Origin: Bacillota bacterium
GTDB lineage: Bacteria; Bacillota; Clostridia; Lachnospirales; Lachnospiraceae
NCBI GenBank assembly: GCA_023458855.1
Contig: JAEWWQ010000180.1
Location: 1 to 8,437 of the forward strand
Length of the DNA: 8,437 nucleotides
Direction: 5' to 3'
Every line of letters begins with the position of its first letter. Positions within the stretch are counted from its first letter, which is position 1. This document shows positions 1-5,914 of this stretch, one piece after another. Position numbers and translations under genes: made by a program. The notes beneath the pieces are model-generated. The model was not told the DNA's origin and ran no database searches. It saw only the letters and a program-made list of their open reading frames with translations.

Positions 1-1
1 G

Positions 2-334
2 AATGGTACAGAGCTTGGCGGCGGCAGTGTCAGAATCCACCAGAACGATATCCAGACAAAGATGCTGCAGGTATTAAAAGTTGAGAATGCAGAAGAAAAA
101 TTTGGATTCCTTCTGACGGCTTTTAAATATGGAGTACCGCCTCATGCAGGATTGGCTTATGGGCTTGACAGACTTGTAATGCTTATGGTAGGTGCTGACA
201 GTATTCGCGATGTCATTGCATTCCCGAAAGTTAAGGACGCTTCCTGTCTTATGTCAGAAGCACCAAATGTAGTAGATGAGATACAGCTTGAGGAGCTGCA
301 TCTGAAAATAGTTCGGGATGAAAAGAACGAATAA
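2..334 (+). CDS. aspS: Aspartyl-tRNA synthetase, C-terminal part (5' end outside window)
   Basis: Class II aminoacyl-tRNA synthetase that charges tRNA-Asp with aspartate in the cytoplasm. Only the last 110 residues are present; the reading frame is open to the left edge. The fragment begins with the AspRS signature NGTELGGGSVRIH, and residues 48-62 of the fragment (HAGLAYGLDRLVMLM) are class II motif 3, with the ATP-contacting Arg in GLDR. It continues into the usual C-terminal tail (VIAFPKVKDASCLMSEAP, then VDEIQLEELHLKIV) and ends at TAA 332-334. The tail length and ending are normal for bacterial AspRS, so the 3' end looks intact. The D/N specificity (AspRS versus a non-discriminating AspRS) cannot be judged from this part. 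No canonical U-tract terminator follows, but a long hairpin lies at 348-408. Confidence 0.96.
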   Translation, partial: NGTELGGGSVRIHQNDIQTKMLQVLKVENAEEKFGFLLTAFKYGVPPHAGLAYGLDRLVMLMVGADSIRDVIAFPKVKDASCLMSEAPNVVDEIQLEELHLKIVRDEKNE

Positions 335-347
335 TGATAGGATTTAA

Positions 348-408
348 GTGTCAAAAAGCTGATCAAAGTACCATTGGATTCATACGGTTTAGGATGAGCT
401 TTTGACAC
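348..408. repeat. Long imperfect inverted repeat between aspS and the PPTase gene
   Basis: The arm at 348-360 (GTGTCAAAAAGCT) is the reverse complement of 397-408 (AGCTTTTGACAC) apart from one bulged A. After a G/G mismatch the pairing continues with ATC 362-364 against GAT 393-395. The loop is about 28 bases. Neither side is followed by a T-run, so it is not a typical intrinsic terminator. It covers a possible TTG start and purine-rich Shine-Dalgarno (391-404) of the downstream gene, so it could hide that start. It could equally be an operator, an RNA-stability hairpin or a remnant of a small repeat element. Confidence 0.6.
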
Positions 409-419
409 AGAGAATATGT

Positions 420-1076
420 ATGGTGAAAGTATATGTAGCATCAATTGATAAGCTATTAGAAGGCGATTATTTTGAAGTAAGAAAAAAATCTGTTTCAGAA
501 GAACGTAAGAAGAAAATAGATGCATGCAAAATGAAAACGGATAAAGCAAGAAGTCTCGCAGCAGGCTTATTGCTTCAGTTTGCATGGAATTCTTATAAGA
601 AAAAAGATTCAGAGATGATAGAAATTTCATATATAGAGAACGGAAAACCGGTGTGTACCAGTGATGAGAGATTTCATTTTAATCTATCTCATTCGGGCAA
701 TTATGTAGCTTGTGCAGTATCAGAGGAAGCAGTCGGAATTGATATTCAGCAAGTAAAAAAAGCAGATCTGTTGATTGCAAAGCGATTCTTTTTGCCAGAG
801 GAATATGAATTGATTCAGCAGGCATTTCAAAAGGAGCAGTCAGAAATTTTCTGTAAGTTATGGACAGGAAAAGAAAGCTATATGAAATATACTGGAGAAG
901 GCATGTCGAAAATGATGAATTCCTTTATGGTAAATATGAAAGGGCATTATATTGATGACAAAATAAAAGATGAAAAAATTCCAATCAAATGGTATGCTGA
1001 TATACCCAGCTATCAGGTGGCAGTATGTAGTACAAAAGAAGAATTTTCTTCAAAGCTTATCTGGGTTACATTTTGA
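420..1076 (+). CDS. Sfp-type 4'-phosphopantetheinyl transferase
   Basis: Transfers the 4'-phosphopantetheine arm from coenzyme A to a serine of a carrier protein (ACP/PCP), converting it to the holo form; cytoplasmic. Counting from the ATG (218 residues, normal for Sfp-type enzymes), the family motifs are NLSHSG at 88-93, GIDIQ at 106-110 with metal ligand D108, and the motif around 144-162 (W148, K151, E152, K156 in W-x-x-K-E-S-x-x-K). Position 110 is Gln where Bacillus Sfp has an acidic metal ligand. Start choice: ATG 420 gives the usual MVKVYVAS opening but has a weak ribosome site. An in-frame TTG at 402 has AGGATGAG just upstream but lies inside the 348-408 hairpin. No NRPS, PKS or ACP gene is visible nearby, so the target carrier protein is unknown. 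It may be cotranscribed with aspS by read-through. Confidence 0.9.
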   Translation: MVKVYVASIDKLLEGDYFEVRKKSVSEERKKKIDACKMKTDKARSLAAGLLLQFAWNSYKKKDSEMIEISYIENGKPVCTSDERFHFNLSHSGNYVACAVSEEAVGIDIQQVKKADLLIAKRFFLPEEYELIQQAFQKEQSEIFCKLWTGKESYMKYTGEGMSKMMNSFMVNMKGHYIDDKIKDEKIPIKWYADIPSYQVAVCSTKEEFSSKLIWVTF

Positions 1077-1117
1077 TAAATAAGGCAGAAACCGACAAAA
1101 AACTATAAATACGACCG

Positions 1118-1181
1118 ATTGTTACATGGAAATGACTAATTATTACATGTTATCGGAAAACTTTTCCCTATTGTATATAAT
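1118..1181 (+). promoter_or_regulatory. Putative LytTR-type operator and promoter
   Basis: ATTGTTACATG at 1118-1128 recurs as ATTATTACATG at 1139-1149, matching at 10 of 11 positions with a start-to-start distance of exactly 21 bases, two helical turns. A perfect TATAAT follows at 1176-1181, while the -35 position (about 1152-1158) has no good TTGACA. Direct repeats two turns apart, just upstream of a weak -35, are the known arrangement for AgrA/LytTR activators. The repeat sequence is not the AgrA consensus, so binding by the LytTR regulator encoded at 1800-2507 is inference. Confidence 0.5.
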
Positions 1182-1223
1182 ACTAAAGTACCAGATGAAA
1201 GGCACAAGCGAAGATTGGATTTT

Positions 1224-1253
1224 CTTGGGATTGGGTCAAGTTTTTTGTTTTTT
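1224..1253 (+). terminator. Weak terminator-like element in the leader
   Basis: CTTG 1224-1227 pairs with CAAG 1237-1240, extendable by one G-U pair, with a 7-base loop. It is followed directly by a T-rich run (six T, G, six T; 1241-1253). The stem is short for an intrinsic terminator. The same CTTG can pair instead with an upstream CAAG at 1205-1208, giving an attenuator-like choice. From a start just after the TATAAT at 1176-1181, termination here would release a transcript of about 60-70 nt. Confidence 0.3.
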
Positions 1254-1455
1254 CCATATCTATTTTAGTTCTATTGCACATCTATAGTAATTCTAAAGTA
1301 TTCCATCTAATCTGCAGCCTTATATAATTGCAGACAATCCTGAGAAATACACATCTTTGCATAAAAAGAAACCTACAAACAGTATTATACTACTTATGGG
1401 TTGTTAATTAAAAAGAATAATTTGCTTACAATAGAAGGAGGGTAAGTGTTATAAA

Positions 1456-1785
1456 ATGGAAGTAGATTACCTGAAACTAGGAGAAAGACTGAAAAAAGAG
1501 CGTAAGCGAAATGCAATGACACAAGAGGTACTTGCTGAAAAAGTATCGGTTTCAATTAAACATATTGGATGTATTGAAAGAGCTGAGTCAATACCAAGTA
1601 TTCAAGTGTTAGTGGATTTGGCAAATGAGCTGAATGTAACAACGGACTATTTACTTTTTGATAGTGTGGAGCAGAACAGAGCAATTTATGAAACACAGAT
1701 TTTTGCGCTCATACATAACCGCCCTGAAAAATTTTTAAAGCATCTGGTAAAATACATACAGTTGATTTGTGAAGAAGATGCGTAA
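1456..1785 (+). CDS. XRE-family helix-turn-helix regulator
   Basis: A 109-residue putative DNA-binding protein. Residues 8-66 form a Cro/C1-type HTH: LGERLKKERKRNAMTQEVLA, then an SVSIKHIGCIERAES recognition-helix segment, then LVDLANELNVTTDYLL, with the typical ending into a loop after LLF. Residues 70-109 are a short helical tail with no known domain that I recognise. The ATG is preceded by a strong GGAGGG (1437-1442), but the spacing of 13 bases is longer than usual; no better in-frame start exists. It is the first gene of a tight operon, with 14 bases to the LytTR response regulator, so it probably acts with the two-component system, perhaps as repressor of the same promoter. Its target and ligand are unknown; it could also be a plasmid- or phage-style XRE protein retained in the operon. 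Confidence 0.88.
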   Translation: MEVDYLKLGERLKKERKRNAMTQEVLAEKVSVSIKHIGCIERAESIPSIQVLVDLANELNVTTDYLLFDSVEQNRAIYETQIFALIHNRPEKFLKHLVKYIQLICEEDA

Positions 1786-1799
1786 GAAAGGAAAAACGC

Positions 1800-2507
1800 A
1801 TGCTGAGAATTGCAGTGTGTGATGATTCAACGGCAGCATTGGAACAGATAGAATGTTATTTTGAATCATTACATAGCATTGAGTTAGAATATGAAATATT
1901 TCATGGTGCAAATGATTTATTACATTATATGAGTGTAAATGCTGGCAGTTTTGATGTTTATCTGCTGGATATTGAGATGCCGGACATGAATGGGATTATG
2001 CTGGCGAAAAGAATAAGGAATTCTGACATTTCGTCCCTGATTATATTTCAAACAGTTCATCCGGCCTATGTATATGATGTCTTTGACATTGTGACTTTTC
2101 ACTATCTTCAAAAAACGATTTTATTTGAAAAACTTGAGGAAGTGCTGCTGAGGGCAGAGGTTTATATCAACAGAAAAAAGAGCCGGTTCCATTTTACCTA
2201 TGCAAAGGAAAATTTCACTATTTCCTGCAATGATATTCTGTATTTCGAGCAGAATCGCAGAAAAGTCATTATTTACACAAAAGAAGGAACTTATGTAAGC
2301 TATATGACAGTAAAAGAAGTTATGCGGCAACTGGAGAACACGGTATTTGTTGAACTTGGTGTTTCTTATATCGTTAATCTGGAATATGTGAAGGTAATAG
2401 CAAGGGATGTGGCAATTCTATACAACGAAAAGTACTTGCCGATCAGCAGAAAAAATAGAAAGGCAGTGAAGGAAAAACAATTACAGTATGAGATGAAGAG
2501 AATGTAG
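1800..2507 (+). CDS. LytTR-family response regulator (AgrA/LytR-like)
   Basis: A 235-residue cytoplasmic response regulator. Residues 1-120 are a receiver domain: acidic pair D8-D9 in VCDDS, phospho-acceptor D57 in DVYLLDIEMPDMNG, switch Thr/Ser region at T85, and conserved Lys K105 in YLQKT, where most relatives have Lys-Pro. Residues about 130-232 are a LytTR DNA-binding domain (ISCNDILYFEQNRRKVIIYT, then FVELGVSYIVNLEYVKVI, then LPISRKNRKAVKE). Regulators of this class bind paired 9-base repeats about two turns apart and often activate peptide or cell-envelope genes. The ATG has AGAAAGGA 8 bases upstream. The gene sits 14 bases after the XRE gene, and the kinase start lies one base after its TAG stop, so it is translationally coupled to its partner kinase. 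Confidence 0.93.
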   Translation: MLRIAVCDDSTAALEQIECYFESLHSIELEYEIFHGANDLLHYMSVNAGSFDVYLLDIEMPDMNGIMLAKRIRNSDISSLIIFQTVHPAYVYDVFDIVTFHYLQKTILFEKLEEVLLRAEVYINRKKSRFHFTYAKENFTISCNDILYFEQNRRKVIIYTKEGTYVSYMTVKEVMRQLENTVFVELGVSYIVNLEYVKVIARDVAILYNEKYLPISRKNRKAVKEKQLQYEMKRM

Positions 2508-2508
2508 T

Positions 2509-3795
2509 TTGGAAATAATAATAAATGTTATAGATTATTTTATGATTTATAGATATTACCAAACATTTTTTAAAATGAAAAATTTTCACCAGAAAGAAAT
2601 ATTCTTGTTTCTGTATAGTATTCTATGTATTATTCTTATGGTACTTTCGGCTGGGATTCCAGAGGTTCATATATTGATATCCAGTATTGTGATATTGGTT
2701 ACCAGTGTGTTTTATGATGAAATTAAAAGTACAAAGATTATTATCATATTATTTCTGTTTTTGTCCCGCGTTTTATCACAGTTTCTGGCGATGAGCCTTA
2801 TGGGGCATGTTTTTGAGAAAGTGCGGCAACACGGATTTCTGACAATTTCCCGTATCCAAATGGAACAGGTCGTATGCGTTACTATAAAATATTGCTCTGT
2901 TTTGGCGCTGTGCATAGGAAAAAAAGAAAAAAATGTACATCTTCCTAAGAAGATTATTATATTACTATTCGGAATACTTCTGTCAGATATTATTGGAAGC
3001 TGTTTCATGTATCAGATATTGCTAAATAGTAAAGAAGATAATCACCACAGGATATTTACCTATGTAATGTTGTTATTTTGGCTGGTACATTATCTGACGT
3101 ACATTTTACTGGAAAATTACAATCATGTTGTGAAGCAGAATTACGAACATAAGCTCTTGCTGAGAGAAAAACAATTGGAAGTCGAGTATTGTAATGAAAT
3201 AGAAGACAATATCAGGACACTGCGTAAAATCAGACATGATTATAAAAATCAATTGCTGTCATTACTTGAAATCAGTGAATATGATAAGGCGGGCTTACAG
3301 GAAGAAATCAGGAATATGTTAGCCATAGTAGATAAGAGCGAAAAAACATTTTATACAAGAAACAGAATATTGAATGGAATCTGCAGGGTAAAATTCAGGG
3401 AGGCAAATACTAAAAATATTGAATTGTCGTATGAAATATTTTTACCGGAGCAGATTAATATGTACAGTTATGAATTGGGCGTATTATACGGGAACCTTTT
3501 AGATAATGCGCTGGAAGCTTGTGAAAAAATAAATGAAGGAAAAAGATATATCATATTGAAAACCTATCTGAGAAATGAAAAACTGTTGCTGAATATAAAA
3601 AACTCAAAGAGTAAACTGCTGTCTTTGAAAAGAGGGCTGAAAACAAGTAAAGCAGATAGTACCAATCATGGATTCGGAATTCAAAGCGTACAGGAAATCA
3701 TTGATAAATATCATGGTGTAATGCATATTGAAGAAACAGAGTATGCGTATGAAGTACAAATAATGTTATATGGTATTCATGAAATTGTCATATGA
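2509..3795 (+). CDS. GHKL sensor histidine kinase, AgrC-like
   Basis: A 428-residue membrane sensor kinase, presumably phosphorylating the response regulator encoded just upstream. Residues 1-205 are hydrophobic with about six membrane segments (near 31-47, 53-68, 74-96, 120-137, 147-170 and 182-202), as in AgrC-type peptide receptors. Residues 205-240 look like a charged coiled linker. The H-box is RKIRHDYKNQL with phospho-acceptor H243; the N-box is LYGNLLDNALEAC (N329, D332, N333); the G-box is NHGFGIQSVQEI (about 387-398). These define an AgrC/CitA-like HATPase_c_5 (GHKL) ATPase. The TTG start at 2509 has GAAGAG about 8 bases upstream and is one base from the preceding stop. An ATG at 2542 would cut into the first segment and lacks a ribosome site. 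The stimulus is unknown: no agrB or agrD gene is visible next to it. Confidence 0.92.
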   Translation: MEIIINVIDYFMIYRYYQTFFKMKNFHQKEIFLFLYSILCIILMVLSAGIPEVHILISSIVILVTSVFYDEIKSTKIIIILFLFLSRVLSQFLAMSLMGHVFEKVRQHGFLTISRIQMEQVVCVTIKYCSVLALCIGKKEKNVHLPKKIIILLFGILLSDIIGSCFMYQILLNSKEDNHHRIFTYVMLLFWLVHYLTYILLENYNHVVKQNYEHKLLLREKQLEVEYCNEIEDNIRTLRKIRHDYKNQLLSLLEISEYDKAGLQEEIRNMLAIVDKSEKTFYTRNRILNGICRVKFREANTKNIELSYEIFLPEQINMYSYELGVLYGNLLDNALEACEKINEGKRYIILKTYLRNEKLLLNIKNSKSKLLSLKRGLKTSKADSTNHGFGIQSVQEIIDKYHGVMHIEETEYAYEVQIMLYGIHEIVI

Positions 3796-3808
3796 AAAAT
3801 GTGACAAT
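3784..3808. repeat. Perfect 7-base inverted repeat at the kinase stop codon
   Basis: ATTGTCA at 3784-3790 and TGACAAT at 3802-3808 are perfect reverse complements. Inner pairs (one T-G) extend the stem to 10 base pairs with a GAAAA loop at 3794-3798. It spans the kinase stop codon (3793-3795) and overlaps the candidate -35 of the amidase promoter. No T-run follows, so it is more likely an operator or a transcript-stabilising hairpin than an intrinsic terminator. Confidence 0.55.
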
Positions 3809-3829
3809 CTGTAATCCTGTTCATATGCT
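3801..3829 (+). promoter_or_regulatory. Candidate sigma-A promoter for the amidase gene
   Basis: GTGACA at 3801-3806 (5 of 6 to the -35 consensus) and TATGCT at 3824-3829 (4 of 6 to the -10 consensus) are 17 bases apart, the optimal spacing. The predicted start would lie about 23 bases before the amidase ATG. The -35 is part of the 3784-3808 inverted repeat, so a protein binding the palindrome could block this promoter. Confidence 0.4.
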
Positions 3830-3859
3830 ATTAGTAGAATAGGAAGCGGAGTAAAAACG

Positions 3860-4396
3860 ATGGCATATAAGATTGTTTTAGATGCAGGACATGGTGGTGC
3901 GAATCCTGGTGCAACTTTTGAGGGAAGACAGGAAAAAGACGATACGTTAGCTCTGACATTAGCACTGGGCGAGATATTAACGAACAGCGGTTTTGATGTG
4001 ATATATACCAGGACAGAGGATGTCTTCGAATCACCGTATCAAAAGGCGCAGGAGGCAAACCAGGCGGGAGCTGACTTATTTATATCAATTCACAGAAATT
4101 CAAGTCTATATCCAGAGACATATGCAGGTGTAGAGACATTGGTATATGAAGATTCCGGAATTGCAGCAACGCTGGCAAGAAATATTAACAGTGAACTGGA
4201 AAAGATAGGATTCAATAATATCGGGGTTTCGGAAAGACCGAATCTGATTGTGCTCAATAGTACAAATATGCCGTCTGTACTATTGGAAGTTGGTTTCATT
4301 AATACGGCATACGATAATGAACTGTTTGATACCAGATTTGATGATATTGCAATGGCGATTGCAGATGGAGTTGTTGGAACAGTATATGGATACTAA
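3860..4396 (+). CDS. N-acetylmuramoyl-L-alanine amidase (Amidase_3 type)
   Basis: A zinc peptidoglycan amidase that cuts the bond between N-acetylmuramic acid and L-alanine of the stem peptide. It has 178 residues and consists of one catalytic domain. Zinc ligands fit H11 (DAGHGG), E25 (RQEKDDTLAL) and H78 (SIHRNS); catalytic E143 lies in LLEVGFIN. There is no signal peptide, no membrane helix and no cell-wall-binding domain, whereas CwlD/AmiC-type housekeeping amidases normally carry an export signal. Phage and prophage endolysins may lack one, so this could be a domesticated endolysin, a protein released by lysis, or one exported by another route. ATG 3860 has GGAG 8 bases upstream. It follows the sensor kinase by 64 bases on the same strand and may belong to its regulon. 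Its stop overlaps the T-tract of the minus-strand terminator. Confidence 0.93.
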   Translation: MAYKIVLDAGHGGANPGATFEGRQEKDDTLALTLALGEILTNSGFDVIYTRTEDVFESPYQKAQEANQAGADLFISIHRNSSLYPETYAGVETLVYEDSGIAATLARNINSELEKIGFNNIGVSERPNLIVLNSTNMPSVLLEVGFINTAYDNELFDTRFDDIAMAIADGVVGTVYGY

Positions 4397-4446
4397 AAAA
4401 TACGAATTCAGAATGGACTTATATCTTCCCCGTTTTGAATTCGTAT
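4395..4446 (-). terminator. Intrinsic terminator of the minus-strand CNNM/CorC gene
   Basis: 4400-4410 and 4436-4446 are perfectly complementary (11 pairs, core ACGAATTC/GAATTCGT). The stem extends inward through GAATGG 4411-4416 and CCGTTT 4430-4435 with two G-U pairs, giving 17 pairs and a 13-base loop. Read on the minus strand it is followed by six T (the A-run at 4395-4400, one A also counted in the stem), 33 bases after that gene's stop. On the plus strand no T-run follows directly; the nearest is 4464-4469, so plus-strand termination for the amidase is less certain. Confidence 0.8.
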
Positions 4447-4478
4447 CTATGTGTATTCCGGTATTTTTTCATAACTGA

Positions 4479-5789
4479 TTAATCAGAAGAAGATGGTAAA
4501 TCAGTTAAATTGGAAGACTCTCCGGCTTCTGTCTTTAAGGTGACATCAGGAAGAATGACACGCACCCATTCGATGCGGTTCTGGTTCACTGCTTCAACAA
4601 TGAGAGTGATATTATCTGCGGTAGTCACCTGCTCACTGCCTTCCGGAAGTTTATCTAATAATTCAATAATGAGTCCTCCGAGAGAGTCAAAATCCTCAGA
4701 ATTAAAATCGGTATTTAATACGTCATTAATATCATCTAATTTCATTCCACCGGCAATCAAATACTCATGTTCGCTTATCTTCTTGATGGATTCCTGTTCA
4801 TCGGCATCGTATTCATCCCGGATCTCACCTACGATTTCTTCCAGCAGATCTTCCAGTGTTATCAATCCTACGGTGGAACCGTATTCATTTAATACAAATG
4901 CAATACTGGAATTGGTGCTGCGCATTTCTACTAATAAATCAGCTGTTTTTTTATATTCGTACGTATAGTATGCTTCGCGCAGAATATTTTTTATATGAAA
5001 ATTTTCAAAATCAGTTACCAGTAAGAGGTCCTTAACATTAATTAGACCGATTAAGTTGGAAGTATCATTTTCATAAACAGGGATGCGGGTGTACATAGAT
5101 TCCTGAAAAATAGCAAGTAACTCGCTGTAAGTCGCATCTACATCAATACAAGTCATATCAATTCGTGGAATCATAATGTCTTTTGCAAGGGAATCTCCAA
5201 ATTCAAAAACATTATAGATCATTTCACGTTCCTCGGACTCTATAATGCCTCCTTCATGACTTACATCTACTATTGTTTTCAATTCACTTTCCGTAATGGA
5301 ATTTTCTTTTGCGCTGATATCAATATGCAGAAGACGATAGATCATCAGGGATATGGTATCGATAATCTTGATTACAGGTGTCAGAATCTGCATCATAAAA
5401 TAGATAATGCTGCTATAAAAAAGTGCTAATTTTTCAGAATTCAGGGAAGCCCAGGTCTTTGGTACGATCTCACCAAAAATAAGGACTAGAATGGTAAGAA
5501 TTCCGGTGGCAATACCAACAGCAAAATTACCCCATAAATGTATTGTCAAGGTAGTAGCAAGTGAGGAAGCACTAATATTTACAATATTATTGCCGATTAG
5601 TACCGTACTCAGCATTTTGCTGTATTGTTCTATGATTTTTTGCAATCGAACGGCTTGTTTATTATTTTCTTCTGCAAGTCCGCGAATGCGCATTCGGTTT
5701 ACGGTCGTCAAAGCAGTTTCGGCAGATGAAAAAAAGCCGGATAAAATGAGTAAGATCAATAAAATTATAGTTTGTATGACACTTTGCAT
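4479..5789 (-). CDS. CNNM/CorC (HlyC-type) transmembrane protein with CBS pair
   Basis: A 436-residue membrane protein of the CNNM/CorC/HlyC family, members of which are implicated in Mg2+ (or Co2+) export; the old name 'hemolysin' is not a reliable function. Residues 1-155 are the DUF21/CNNM membrane domain, with SSAETALTTV at 21-30, a GNN at 66-68 and GEIVPK at 106-111. Two CBS repeats, which bind Mg-ATP in relatives, cover about 203-262 and 267-325 (MIPRIDMTCIDVD; YTRIPVYEN; GLITLEDLLEEIVGEIRDEYD). Residues about 338-415 are the CorC_HlyC C-terminal domain. Start: ATG 5789 gives the usual opening, with the purine site AAGAAGGGG rather far upstream; TTG 5795 is closer to it. A longer in-frame extension to TTG 5858 is unlikely, because that codon is part of the TTGACA promoter box. 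It stands alone on this strand, divergent from the TIGR04086 gene. Confidence 0.92.
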   Translation of the reverse strand: MQSVIQTIILLILLILSGFFSSAETALTTVNRMRIRGLAEENNKQAVRLQKIIEQYSKMLSTVLIGNNIVNISASSLATTLTIHLWGNFAVGIATGILTILVLIFGEIVPKTWASLNSEKLALFYSSIIYFMMQILTPVIKIIDTISLMIYRLLHIDISAKENSITESELKTIVDVSHEGGIIESEEREMIYNVFEFGDSLAKDIMIPRIDMTCIDVDATYSELLAIFQESMYTRIPVYENDTSNLIGLINVKDLLLVTDFENFHIKNILREAYYTYEYKKTADLLVEMRSTNSSIAFVLNEYGSTVGLITLEDLLEEIVGEIRDEYDADEQESIKKISEHEYLIAGGMKLDDINDVLNTDFNSEDFDSLGGLIIELLDKLPEGSEQVTTADNITLIVEAVNQNRIEWVRVILPDVTLKTEAGESSNLTDLPSSSD

Positions 5790-5828
5790 GTCCAAAATGG
5801 TATCAACCCCTTCTTCGTATATAAATGG

Positions 5829-5858
5829 AATATACAATATATCAAAACAAGTTGTCAA
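5829..5858 (-). promoter_or_regulatory. Sigma-A promoter of the CNNM/CorC gene
   Basis: On the minus strand a perfect TTGACA (complement of 5853-5858) is followed after 18 bases by TATATT (complement of 5829-5834). Transcription would start near 5822, giving a leader of about 30 bases containing AAGAAGGGG before the start at 5789 or 5795. On the plus strand the -35 lies within a short direct repeat, CAAGTT-GT-CAAGTT (5848-5861). Confidence 0.6.
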
Positions 5859-5914
5859 GTTATCGTCATGTACCGGGAATGGATAGAATATATATGAACA
5901 AAGGAGGAACTACG

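Larger units (their letters stand above)
1077..1455. other. 379-base intergenic region without a convincing gene
   Basis: AT-rich spacer between the PPTase gene and the XRE regulator. It holds the 21-base-spaced direct repeat and TATAAT box (1118-1181), a weak hairpin with a T-tract (1224-1253), a second TATAAT at 1323-1328 with only a poor -35 (TTCCAT 1301-1306), and a strong Shine-Dalgarno (GGAGGG, 1437-1442) for the next gene. TTGTTA at 1401-1406 and TACAAT at 1427-1432 are 20 bases apart, too far for a typical sigma-A promoter. No tRNA, no convincing small CDS and no riboswitch pattern was recognised. Confidence 0.6.

Noticed and set aside
402..419. TTGACA at 402-407 as a promoter -35 for the PPTase gene
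   Set aside because: No -10-like hexamer at 16-18 bases downstream. The hexamer is explained as part of the 348-408 inverted repeat.
157..630. Minus-strand open frame across the end of aspS and the start of the PPTase gene
   Set aside because: It lies opposite two recognisable genes, shows no domain, and crosses the intergenic hairpin. It is a non-coding shadow.
1195..1287. 30-codon frame (MKGTSEDWIFLGLG...) just after the putative LytTR promoter, with one Cys in a hydrophobic stretch, considered as a pheromone precursor
   Set aside because: No Shine-Dalgarno, no acidic C-terminal tail or other AgrD pattern, and the frame runs through the T-rich tract of the possible terminator.
5790..5858. 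N-terminal extension of the CNNM/CorC protein from TTG 5858
   Set aside because: That TTG is the first half of a perfect TTGACA -35 box with TATATT 18 bases downstream, so it should lie upstream of the transcript start. The extra residues also do not match the family opening.
5825..5914. Longer start for the TIGR04086 protein reaching into the divergent promoter region
   Set aside because: AAAGGAGG sits just before ATG 5915. The upstream residues are not hydrophobic, and the extension would overlap the opposite gene's promoter.
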